A stretch of DNA of 7,748 bases. Source: Sporomusaceae bacterium UBA1887 (GTDB taxonomy: Bacteria > Bacillota > Negativicutes > Sporomusales > DSM-15969). Both the position numbers and the translations under genes were made by a program. The notes under the pieces were generated by a model, which ran no database searches, was not told the DNA's origin, and saw only the letters and a list, made by a program, of their open reading frames with translations. Positions 1 to 6,150 of this stretch are shown in pieces (position 1 is the first letter of the stretch; every line of letters begins with the position of its first letter). Location: positions 1-7,748 of the forward strand of contig DDHB01000109.1 in the NCBI GenBank assembly GCA_002337925.1. The letters run 5' to 3'.

Positions 1-67
1 GACGTGCTCTAACACGCCAGCCCAACAGGTTGTCTAACCGAAACGGTTAGCCCGGACTAAAGGCTAT

Positions 68-113
68 AAGAAATAACCGCAATCCTTTGCGAGAGGGCGG
101 TTATTTCTTTTTT
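68..113 (+). terminator. Rho-independent terminator overlapping the toxin stop codon
   Basis: A 13-bp stem (68-80 with 97-109) is followed on the plus strand by TTTTTT (108-113). The interior carries a second small stem (84-88 with 92-96). The U-tract exists only on the plus strand, so it ends a rightward transcript: either an antisense antitoxin RNA overlapping the toxin 3' end or a gene beyond the left edge. On the minus strand the same stem lies just after the toxin stop and lacks a proper U-tract, so toxin mRNA probably reads through it. The toxin's terminal lysine codons supply the U-tract in antisense. Confidence 0.7.
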
Positions 114-175
114 ATGATCAATACGATTAACGTAGCAAATGCAACTGCAAAAGACAACGCCTCATATGTAGTCAT
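101..175 (-). CDS. Small hydrophobic toxin, putative holin-like / TxpA-BsrG-like type I toxin (24 aa)
   Basis: A 24-codon ATG reading frame. It starts MTTYEAL, continues with a hydrophobic stretch (about residues 8-21, FAVAFATLIVLII within it) and ends in three lysines before TAA. The (M)xxYEAL start, a single membrane helix and a lysine tail are the pattern of the 'putative holin-like toxin' peptides of Firmicutes, related to TxpA and BsrG of Bacillus subtilis. Those are type I toxins that damage the membrane and are silenced by antisense RNA. Translation signals are strong: a GGGGGTGG-type ribosome binding site lies about 8 nt upstream of the ATG, inside a hairpin. A promoter with an extended -10 element lies 61-69 nt upstream. 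It stands alone, between the window edge and a tRNA-Arg gene. The family assignment rests on motif recognition, and toxicity is inferred from the family. Confidence 0.8.
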   Translation of the reverse strand: MTTYEALSFAVAFATLIVLIIKKK

Positions 176-181
176 AAAGCA

Positions 182-205
182 CCACCCCCTTTCTTAAGGG
201 TGTGG
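182..205 (-). promoter_or_regulatory. Hairpin sequestering the toxin ribosome binding site
   Basis: In the minus-strand RNA, CCACACCC (205-198) can pair with GGGGGTGG (189-182). With two extra U-A pairs this gives a 10-bp stem with one A-G mismatch and a 4-nt loop. The 3' arm is the ribosome binding site of the 24-aa toxin. Leader structures that hide the ribosome binding site are typical of type I toxin mRNAs. The structure was deduced by eye, without energy calculation. Confidence 0.6.
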
Positions 206-235
206 CCAACCGTCCCTCGACAACCTGTTACGCTT

Positions 236-244
236 ATTGTAACA
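236..244 (-). promoter_or_regulatory. Extended -10 promoter of the small toxin gene
   Basis: On the minus strand the sequence reads TGTTACAAT, an extended -10 (TGn plus TACAAT, 5 of 6 matches to TATAAT). No good -35 hexamer is present at 16-18 nt, as is common for extended -10 promoters, and the upstream DNA is A/T rich. The expected start, 7 nt downstream, is near position 229. That is exactly the first base of the 11-nt arm repeated in inverted form at the 3' side. The predicted leader is about 54 nt. Confidence 0.6.
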
Positions 245-392
245 TAATTTCCCAGTTTTAAACGAAAAATATTTAAACCGTTACATATTGACTAGCAGAG
301 ACGTATTGACCCTGGCGATATCCGCCATCGGATACAACTACGCCTGGAACGGATCTCAGCGGCATTGTTATCAAATCGCTATAAAAATGTAA

Positions 393-429
393 AAGAAAAG
401 CTTTACGATAATATCGTAAAGCTTTTCTT
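393..429 (-). terminator. Terminator of the tRNA-Arg gene
   Basis: A perfect 17-bp inverted repeat (393-409 with 413-429, loop AAT) ends on the minus strand in TTCTTTTAC followed by ATTTTTA. It begins 6 nt after the CCA end of the tRNA. The plus strand has no U-tract after the stem, so it works for minus-strand transcription. It probably also stops any read-through from the deacetylase gene, which has no terminator of its own. Confidence 0.85.
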
Positions 430-435
430 GACGTA

Positions 436-512
436 TGGTGACCCCGGCAGGATTCGAACCTGCGACCTTTTGATTCGTAGTCAAACGCTCTATCCAGCTG
501 AGCTACGGAGCC
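436..512 (-). tRNA. tRNA-Arg (anticodon ACG), CCA encoded
   Basis: A 77-nt cloverleaf starting GGCTCCG and ending in discriminator A plus encoded CCA (438-436). The acceptor arm pairs GGCTCCG with CGGGGTC, including G-U pairs. The D-arm has the usual AGCTCAG start. The anticodon arm is TTTGA-CTACGAA-TCAAA with anticodon ACG at 478-476. The T-arm is GCAGG-TTCGAAT-CCTGC. The ACG anticodon reads CGN arginine codons after A34 is deaminated to inosine by TadA. It stands as a single-gene unit with its own consensus promoter upstream and a strong terminator downstream. Confidence 0.97.
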
Positions 513-544
513 ATTTATGATGTTTACGTGCTTGGTACTCATTT

Positions 545-573
545 ATTATATAACCATACATCTACTATGTCAA
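545..573 (-). promoter_or_regulatory. Consensus sigma-A promoter of tRNA-Arg
   Basis: On the minus strand TTGACA (573-568) and TATAAT (550-545) are separated by exactly 17 nt, a perfect housekeeping promoter. The expected start is near 538, giving a leader of about 25 nt before the mature tRNA. It begins only 8 nt after the deacetylase stop codon. Confidence 0.92.
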
Positions 574-581
574 CTAGATTT

Positions 582-1892
582 TTATGTTTTTTTCAACATT
601 TCACTAATAGTGACACACTGATAGCCTTGTTCGCGTAATTTAGGAATTAATTGCCCCAGCGCAGCTACCGTATTGGCCCCATGCAAATGAAACAGCACAA
701 TAGAGCCATTCGTTACATTCCGCATTATGTTCTCCTGCATTTCGGCGCTGCTTGCCCCTGTCCAGTCACGGCTGTCTACGCTCCAAATTACCATTGCCTG
801 ATAATCCTTATCCTGTAAAACAGTACTTGTCATATTGTTAAAATCACCATAGGGAGGTCGAAAGTAACTTTTCATCGTCTGCCCGGCACTTTGCGTTAAA
901 GCAGCCTCACAGGCTTGTATTTCATTTTCTGTTTCACTTTTAGATAGGCGAGTAAACTGGGGGTGACTGTAAGAGTGGTTAGCAATTTCATGCCCGTCTT
1001 CCAGGATGAGCTTTACCAGCCGCGGATTAGCTTCTATCCAATTCCCTAACAAAAAGAACGTACTTTTCACATTGTTTGCTCTTAGTACCGCCAGCAGTTC
1101 ATTCACTTGCGCAGTATTTCCGCCGTCATCAAATGTGAGCGCTACTGCTGATTGGGAAAGAGGCCGGGAATACAGCACACGATATGGCAGCGTCTGTACT
1201 TTTTCTGTAGGCTGCTTTGCTTGCTGCTCCTGTTTTTTCCCCTTTTCCAGCAGTTCGCTGATGGTCACAAAGCGATAACCGGCATTTTTCAGGTCACTGA
1301 TGATGGAAGGAAGAGCAGCAACAGCGGTCTTGGCCTGCATATTGATATTGATAATGCTGCCATTACCGGCTTGATTCAGCACACGTTCAAGAACAGCCTG
1401 CGGTGTGGTGAGCATCCAGTCTCCCGTATCAATCCCCCGCACAACAGTTGCTTCCGGCTGATAGCCAGTAACGGCCTGGAGAAAATTGTCCTCGTAATAA
1501 CCAAAAGGCGGTTTAATAAGCTGCGGCTTGCCACCCAGCCCTGCAATACGGTCACCGGCATTCACAAGCTGCTGCTTAATGGCGTCACTGGGGGTGTCCC
1601 CCCAATATTGTGGTTCTACACCATAATTGCCTAAGTCATTTCCCGCCGAAACCAGGGTGCGCACTAATGTCTCATTTTCTCCAGCAGTCTTTGCAGAAAT
1701 AAAAAAAGTCGCCCTAACCCCTTGCTCTTGCAATAACCGTAAGGCTTGGGCGACCGTATCCGTACTTTGTGCATTTTCAATTGTCAAAGCGATCAGCTTT
1801 TCACTTGTCGGTATTTGATCCACAATCGCTCCGGCAAACACCGGATTGCTAACACATAACAGCCAAATAATACTAAGAGCAATTAGTCTCAC
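582..1892 (-). CDS. Secreted polysaccharide deacetylase with tandem NodB domains (436 aa)
   Basis: A carbohydrate esterase family 4 protein that would remove N-acetyl groups from a cell-wall glycan such as peptidoglycan outside the membrane. A signal peptide covers residues 1-20, with cleavage probably after VFA. Two NodB domains follow, at about 30-215 and 245-435, joined by a K/Q-rich linker. The second has all the motifs: TFDDG (253-257), NHSYSH (305-310, metal histidines), RPPYG (345-349), DSRDW (373-377) and FHLHG (401-405). In the first, TFDD has become TIEN (37-40), the HxxxH motif is absent, RPPxG is KPPFG (127-131) and the final histidine motif is ININ. It is therefore probably structural or glycan binding. 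The start is GTG: an AAGGGAG site lies 8 nt upstream, and the nearby ATG at 1900 runs into a stop after two codons. It lies 63 bp after copA with no terminator between. The exact substrate is unknown. Confidence 0.92.
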   Translation of the reverse strand: MRLIALSIIWLLCVSNPVFAGAIVDQIPTSEKLIALTIENAQSTDTVAQALRLLQEQGVRATFFISAKTAGENETLVRTLVSAGNDLGNYGVEPQYWGDTPSDAIKQQLVNAGDRIAGLGGKPQLIKPPFGYYEDNFLQAVTGYQPEATVVRGIDTGDWMLTTPQAVLERVLNQAGNGSIININMQAKTAVAALPSIISDLKNAGYRFVTISELLEKGKKQEQQAKQPTEKVQTLPYRVLYSRPLSQSAVALTFDDGGNTAQVNELLAVLRANNVKSTFFLLGNWIEANPRLVKLILEDGHEIANHSYSHPQFTRLSKSETENEIQACEAALTQSAGQTMKSYFRPPYGDFNNMTSTVLQDKDYQAMVIWSVDSRDWTGASSAEMQENIMRNVTNGSIVLFHLHGANTVAALGQLIPKLREQGYQCVTISEMLKKT

Positions 1893-1925
1893 TATGCCAT
1901 CTCCCTTGAGGAAAATATCCTTTCA

Positions 1926-1933
1926 AGTGTATG
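1926..1933 (-). promoter_or_regulatory. Possible sporulation sigma-E type -10 element for the deacetylase
   Basis: The minus strand reads CATACACT, matching the B. subtilis sigma-E -10 consensus CATACANT. An A/T-rich CTATATA stretch about 13 nt upstream could be a poor -35 element. A start near 1919 would give a leader of about 26 nt before the GTG. No good sigma-A promoter is visible in the 63-bp gap. Several spore-cortex deacetylases are sporulation genes, which fits. An 8-nt match alone is weak evidence. Confidence 0.3.
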
Positions 1934-1955
1934 GCGCTAGTCTTATATATAGTAC

Positions 1956-4340
1956 CTAGATTTTTATTCGTTTCAGTCTGAGCGAATTAGTTACTACAGA
2001 CACAGAGCTGAAGGCCATGGCTGCACCGGCCAGTACTGGTGACAAAAAGCCAGCAGCAGCTATTGGTATTCCTAAGGTGTTGTAAATTAATGCCCAAAAT
2101 AAATTTTGTTTGATATTAGCCATGGTTTTGCGGCTGAGACGAATCGCCGAAACAATACCGTTCAAATCTCCCCGCATCAAAGTAATATCCGCTGCTTCTA
2201 TCGCAATATCCGTTCCCGTTCCTATGGCAAACCCTACATCGGCAGTAGCCAGCGCAGGAGCATCATTGATACCGTCGCCGACCATTGCAACAATTTTGCC
2301 TTCTTTTTTCAAAGCGGCCACCTTATCTGCCTTGTGCTCCGGCAGTACTTCAGACAATACATGCGTAATACCGACCTGGCGGGCGATAAAGTTTGCCGTC
2401 CGCTCATTATCGCCGGTGATCATCCACACTTCCAGTCCCATCTGCTGTAGATTTGCCACTGCCTGAGCGGAGGTTTCCTTCACTGTATCAGCAACTGCCA
2501 GCAGCGCTGCCAGTTGAGCATCAATTGCCATGAGCATAACGGTTTTTCCCTGTGCCTCCAGTTCGCTAATCGCATCGCTTTGCTCTTGATAGATCACATT
2601 GTGGTCAGTCATCAGCTTGCGGGTACCGATTAGCAATTGGCTGCCGTTTACGACAGCCTGAACACCATGGCCGGGAATAGACGTAAATTGCTCTGGCTCA
2701 GCACTTGTTATGCCTGTATTCTTGCCGTAATTAACCACCGCCTGCCCCAATGGATGCTCGGAGTTTTTTTCTGCAGCAACCGCAAGCTGCAGCAGCTCAG
2801 CTTCTGTCATACCGTTAATCGATAGTATATCAGTTACTTCCGGCTCTCCTTTGGTGATAGTACCTGTTTTATCAAGTACAATTGCCGTCAGCCTGTGTGC
2901 ATTTTCAAGATGCTCGGCCCCTTTAATCAGTATGCCGTTTTCCGCACCTTTGCCGGTTCCCACCATAATGGAGGTTGGCGTAGCAAGCCCCAGAGCACAC
3001 GGGCAGGCAATCACCATAACTGCCGTAAAGTTAATGAGCGCACGGGAGAAGTTACCCGGTTCCAGGATAAAATACCAGACTAAAAAGGTGATGCTGGCAA
3101 TCGCGACTACAGTTGGTACGAAATAGCTGGAGACCACATCTGCAAAGCGCTGAATGGGAGCCTTGGAGCCTTGCGCGGCCTCCACTACCCGGATAATCTG
3201 GGCCAATGCCGTATCCCGTCCTACCTTCGTCGCAGCAAATTTAAAAGTGCCGAACTTATTAATGGTTGCACCTATTACGGTATCCTCTGCTTTTTTATCC
3301 ACAGGCAGACTTTCCCCTGTCAGCATGGATTCATCAACGGCGGAAGTTCCTTCGGTGATAACGCCGTGAACCGGGATTTTTTCACCAGGCCGTACTACGA
3401 TAATGTCTCCCACCAAAACTTCTTCCACCGGAATATCGACTTCCTGCTGGTCGCGTACGACTCTGGCCGTTTTCGGCTGCAGTCCGATTAGCTTCTTAAT
3501 TGCTTCTGAGGTTCGCCCCTTGGCAACTGCCTCCAGCATTTTCCCAAGGATGATTAATGTGATCAGAATTGCCGAAGCTTCAAAATACAATTCATGAACA
3601 CCACGAATTAAATTGGCAACACTATAGAAGTAAGCCGCCGAAGTACCTAAGGCAACTAATACGTCCATATTGGAGCTGCCATTTTTCAGTGCCAGGAAGG
3701 CCCCCCGGTAAAACTGCCAGCCCGCACCAAATTGTACAGGCGTAGCTAAGGCCAGTTCCACATAAGGATTAAGCATGCCAGTAATATTGGCGGAATGAAG
3801 AACCATCGCCGCAAGTAAAGGAAACGACAGGAGCGCCGAAAAAATCAGCCAAAACCGCTGCCTTTTTACATCCTGCTCACGGGTCTTTTGCTCTTGATCC
3901 TTTTCTTCCCTGCTCGCCGCATTGTGCGCACCAAAGCCGATTTTTTCAATAGCGGCTTTAATTTCTGTTGGCGTAACTTCGGAGCCGTTATAGGTAACAA
4001 CCGCTTTTTCTGTAGCCAGATTGACAGATGCCTGTAAGACACCGGGCAGTTTGCCAACTACCCGTTCAATCCGGCCGGAGCAGGCTGCACAATGCATGCC
4101 AGTAATGGCAAATTCGGCTTTATCTATAATTGCCGAAAATCCCAGAGCATCTATTTTTTCAACAATATCGTTTGCTGCCACTTTAGCCGGATCATAAGAA
4201 ACAGTCACTTTTTCTGCAGCAAAGTTAACCGCCGCATTTTCTACACCATCTAATTTCCCCAGTGATTTTTCAATGCGATTTGCACAAGCCACGCAGCTCA
4301 TACCGCTCACTTTTAGCGTTGTTGTTTGTTGCTTACTCAT
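1956..4340 (-). CDS. copA: Copper-exporting P1B-type ATPase CopA (794 aa)
   Basis: An integral membrane pump that uses ATP to expel Cu(I) from the cytoplasm. Two N-terminal HMA copper-binding domains carry GMSCVAC (Cys16, Cys19) and GMHCAAC (Cys84, Cys87). The catalytic core follows: TGES of the actuator domain (341-344), the metal-transporting CPC in VIACPCALG (446-448), the phosphorylated aspartate in DKTGT (Asp490), the HP motif of the nucleotide domain (His529-Pro530), TGDN (642-645) and GDGIND (688-693). Tyr753-Asn754 and Met775/Ser779 match the further Cu(I) ligands of helices 7 and 8, supporting monovalent copper (or silver) rather than zinc or cadmium. The length is usual for a two-HMA CopA. 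The ATG follows csoR by 12 bp, and its AAGGTGGGG ribosome binding site overlaps the csoR stop codon, so both are on one transcript. No terminator follows, so some transcripts may continue into the deacetylase gene. Confidence 0.97.
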   Translation of the reverse strand: MSKQQTTTLKVSGMSCVACANRIEKSLGKLDGVENAAVNFAAEKVTVSYDPAKVAANDIVEKIDALGFSAIIDKAEFAITGMHCAACSGRIERVVGKLPGVLQASVNLATEKAVVTYNGSEVTPTEIKAAIEKIGFGAHNAASREEKDQEQKTREQDVKRQRFWLIFSALLSFPLLAAMVLHSANITGMLNPYVELALATPVQFGAGWQFYRGAFLALKNGSSNMDVLVALGTSAAYFYSVANLIRGVHELYFEASAILITLIILGKMLEAVAKGRTSEAIKKLIGLQPKTARVVRDQQEVDIPVEEVLVGDIIVVRPGEKIPVHGVITEGTSAVDESMLTGESLPVDKKAEDTVIGATINKFGTFKFAATKVGRDTALAQIIRVVEAAQGSKAPIQRFADVVSSYFVPTVVAIASITFLVWYFILEPGNFSRALINFTAVMVIACPCALGLATPTSIMVGTGKGAENGILIKGAEHLENAHRLTAIVLDKTGTITKGEPEVTDILSINGMTEAELLQLAVAAEKNSEHPLGQAVVNYGKNTGITSAEPEQFTSIPGHGVQAVVNGSQLLIGTRKLMTDHNVIYQEQSDAISELEAQGKTVMLMAIDAQLAALLAVADTVKETSAQAVANLQQMGLEVWMITGDNERTANFIARQVGITHVLSEVLPEHKADKVAALKKEGKIVAMVGDGINDAPALATADVGFAIGTGTDIAIEAADITLMRGDLNGIVSAIRLSRKTMANIKQNLFWALIYNTLGIPIAAAGFLSPVLAGAAMAFSSVSVVTNSLRLKRIKI

Positions 4341-4352
4341 AATCCCCCCACC

Positions 4353-4622
4353 TTATTTAGAAAATTTACGGACAACATCGATCAGCTCACCAATAGCATC
4401 CTCTGCACGATCTTCTTTTATAGCAGTGACCACGCAGCTTTTGGTGTGACTCTCCAGAATCAATAAAGAAACCTGATTCAACGCAGCTCTGGCCGCCGTC
4501 AACTGCTGCAAGATATCCACGCAATAGCGTCCATCATCAATCATTTTATCAATCCCATTTATTTGACCGCTGATTTTTTTTAATCGCAGCTTTAACTCTT
4601 GTTTTTCTTTATCATTTAGCAT
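4353..4622 (-). CDS. csoR: Copper-sensing transcriptional repressor CsoR (89 aa)
   Basis: An all-helical DUF156/CsoR-family repressor that binds its operator when copper-free and lets go when Cu(I) binds. Cys34, His59 and Cys63 have the spacing of the CsoR Cu(I) ligands (25 and 4 residues apart, as Cys45, His70, Cys74 in the B. subtilis protein). This separates it from FrmR and RcnR relatives. The sequence has the typical N-terminal KLRLKKISGQINGI helix. The ATG is preceded by AAGGCGG with 6-nt spacing. It is the first gene of a csoR-copA operon and probably represses it through the palindrome at 4641-4656, which overlaps its own predicted transcription start. The divergent fusion gene may be controlled from the same site. 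Confidence 0.95.
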   Translation of the reverse strand: MLNDKEKQELKLRLKKISGQINGIDKMIDDGRYCVDILQQLTAARAALNQVSLLILESHTKSCVVTAIKEDRAEDAIGELIDVVRKFSK

Positions 4623-4640
4623 AAAAAACCGCCTTCCATT

Positions 4641-4656
4641 CTATACTGGGGTATAG
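4641..4656. promoter_or_regulatory. CsoR operator-like palindrome
   Basis: CTATAC-TGGG-GTATAG is a perfect 6-bp inverted repeat around a G-rich centre. An overlapping outer pair, ATACT (4643-4647) and AGTAT (4655-4659), extends the symmetry. G-tract palindromes with flanking TA-rich arms (TACCC...GGGTA type) are the known form of CsoR sites, including the one before copZA in B. subtilis. Its position over the predicted csoR start site fits repression by blocking initiation. CsoR binding here is inferred, not shown. Confidence 0.75.
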
Positions 4657-4660
4657 TATC

Positions 4661-4690
4661 ATAGTAATCCTTCCTCTTCACTTTTGTCAA
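4661..4690 (-). promoter_or_regulatory. Sigma-A promoter of csoR-copA
   Basis: On the minus strand TTGACA (4690-4685), a perfect -35, is followed after 18 nt by TACTAT (4666-4661), a 4-of-6 match to the -10. Transcription would begin near 4654, inside the adjacent palindrome, leaving a leader of about 32 nt. Confidence 0.65.
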
Positions 4691-4794
4691 CAGTTTCAGG
4701 TCAGGAAGGAATATATTAAATCTTTCTAAACTCGTACGATAATCTCTTTCACCACTGCGTGCTTTATGCTAATGTAATGAAAAGAGGTGATCCT

Positions 4795-6093
4795 GTGTCC
4801 AGCAAAAAAACTCGAATTTCAGTTCAAGACATGCACTGCAAAGCCTGTGAATCAAGGCTGGAAAAACAACTGCGCCGTTTAACCGGTGTCAGTGAGGCCA
4901 AAGCCAGCTTCAGCGGGGGTTGGGTAGATGTTAGGTACAACGCTCAGCTAACAGACCTTATTGCACTCGAAAAGGCAATCAACGCCGCCGGTTACCGGAC
5001 AGGTGCAGCAGGCGGCAGGATTGGTAAAATCGCTGGTATCTTTATCATTGCAGCCGCTATTTTCTTACTGAGCAGCAGCAGCGGCACATTTGACATCAGT
5101 TCTGAGCTGCAGCAGCAAGTGACCTTTGCGGCTTTATTTACAATGGGTCTGTTTACATCCCTCCATTGTGTAGGGATGTGCGGGGGAATTCTTGTTTCTC
5201 AGAGTATCGCGGACTGCACGACTAACAAGCTCTCCGCTTTAAAGCCCTCGCTTCTATACAATTTTGGCCGCTTATCCGCCTACACCTTGCTTGGCGGTCT
5301 GGTCGGCGCTATCGGTTCGGTATTTGCACTTACTCTTGCCGCAAAAGCAGCCATTACCCTGACTGCAGCTTTGTTGATGATCTTAATGGGTCTTAGCATG
5401 GCCGGACTGACACCCTTTTCTCTTTCCTTACCTCAATCGTGGAAGCAGCGGCTGCCTCAATCCAAGCGGCCCTTTGTCATCGGCCTGTTTAATGGTCTGA
5501 TGCCCTGTGGCCCGCTGCAGACGATGCAGCTTTATGCCTTAGGAACAGGTAGTTTTGCCGCTGGCGCTATATCTATGCTGGCTTTTTCGCTTGGAACTGT
5601 TCCCTTAATGCTATTTTTCGGTTTTTTTGCCGGTTTTATCAATAAGTCGTATACCAGTCAAATTGTACGCTTCAGCGGTGTGCTTGTCATCGCTTTGGGA
5701 CTTGTTATGGCCAATCGCGGTCTATCACTGGCAGGTGTCAATTTGCTCGCCGCCGGCACGCCCGGTACACTTCCCAGCACCAAAAGCTCCACTGCTGCTC
5801 TCCATTCCAAAGCAGAATTACAGGATGGAGTACAAATTTTGCGCATGGCAGCGACCCGTATGGGATACACACCAAACGTGCTATATGTGCAAAAGGGTAT
5901 TCCCGTTAAATGGGTAGTCTCTGGCGAGCAAGTCACTTCCTGTAACAACGAAATCATTGTGCCATCAATGAAAATAGAACAAAAGCTAAAACGGGGCGAA
6001 ACGGTGATTAACTTTGTACCGCAAGACAGGGATATCCCCTTTAGCTGCTGGATGGGTATGCTGCGCGGTGTAATTAAAGTAGTCGACAAATAG
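4795..6093 (+). CDS. HMA - SafE/DsbD-like membrane domain - cupredoxin-like fusion protein (432 aa)
   Basis: A predicted copper-handling membrane protein in three parts. Residues 5-70 are an HMA domain with MHCKAC (Cys15, Cys18). Residues 77-310 contain about seven helices of the TauE/SafE-DsbD_2 type, with the signature cysteines in SLHCVGMCGG (122-131) and LMPCGPLQ (235-242). Residues 340-432 are a cupredoxin-like domain with SCNNEI (Cys383), Met392 and SCWMGM (Cys418, Met420, Met422). With a cytoplasmic N-terminus, seven helices put the cupredoxin-like part outside, suggesting copper or electron transfer across the membrane. Transport of sulfite is unlikely despite the common family label. 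The GTG at 4795 is preferred, since GAGGTGATC lies at ideal spacing. In-frame GTG 4759 and ATG 4777 lack a ribosome binding site. It is divergent from csoR-copA and probably belongs to the same regulon. No convincing promoter of its own is visible. Confidence 0.88.
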   Translation: MSSKKTRISVQDMHCKACESRLEKQLRRLTGVSEAKASFSGGWVDVRYNAQLTDLIALEKAINAAGYRTGAAGGRIGKIAGIFIIAAAIFLLSSSSGTFDISSELQQQVTFAALFTMGLFTSLHCVGMCGGILVSQSIADCTTNKLSALKPSLLYNFGRLSAYTLLGGLVGAIGSVFALTLAAKAAITLTAALLMILMGLSMAGLTPFSLSLPQSWKQRLPQSKRPFVIGLFNGLMPCGPLQTMQLYALGTGSFAAGAISMLAFSLGTVPLMLFFGFFAGFINKSYTSQIVRFSGVLVIALGLVMANRGLSLAGVNLLAAGTPGTLPSTKSSTAALHSKAELQDGVQILRMAATRMGYTPNVLYVQKGIPVKWVVSGEQVTSCNNEIIVPSMKIEQKLKRGETVINFVPQDRDIPFSCWMGMLRGVIKVVDK

Positions 6094-6114
6094 CAGACCC
6101 CTTTTTCCAGCAAT

Positions 6115-6150
6115 AAAAAAAGCTGTCCGCACAAACGGACAGCTTTTTTA
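6115..6150. terminator. Bidirectional terminator between convergent genes
   Basis: GCTGTCCG (6122-6129) pairs with CGGACAGC (6136-6143) around the loop CACAAA. The stem is flanked by seven A on the left and six T on the right, so it has a U-tract in both directions. It ends the copper fusion gene (plus) and the cysteine-tail gene (minus), whose TAA stop at 6148-6150 lies in the flank. Confidence 0.9.

Larger units (their letters stand above)
24..229. repeat. Inverted repeat bracketing the toxin gene
   Basis: AACAGGTTGTC at 24-34 is repeated exactly in inverted orientation at 219-229 (GACAACCTGTT). A second block, ACGGTTAGCC at 43-52, matches the inverse of GGCCAACCGT at 204-213 with one mismatch. 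In the toxin mRNA these are the extreme 5' end and the 3' untranslated region, so the two ends could pair over about 20 bp. Within the 3' block, 34-40 and 44-50 also form a perfect local 7-bp hairpin (CTAACCG, loop AAA, CGGTTAG) that would compete with the long-range pairing. Confidence 0.75.

Noticed and set aside
273..542. 89-codon minus-strand reading frame running through the tRNA-Arg gene
   Set aside because: It is the translation of a tRNA and its terminator (contains the tell-tale VAQLDRAFDYESKGRRFESCRGH-type peptide). Only the last 30 codons could be anything else.
1006..1634. Plus-strand reading frames of 90 and 160 codons inside the deacetylase gene
   Set aside because: They are antisense to a gene whose two domains are clear on the minus strand, and neither has a supporting signal.
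2106..2466. Plus-strand reading frames of 114 and 118 codons inside copA
   Set aside because: They are frame shadows of the conserved ATPase region (GDGIND, TGDN), overlap each other and have no ribosome binding site.
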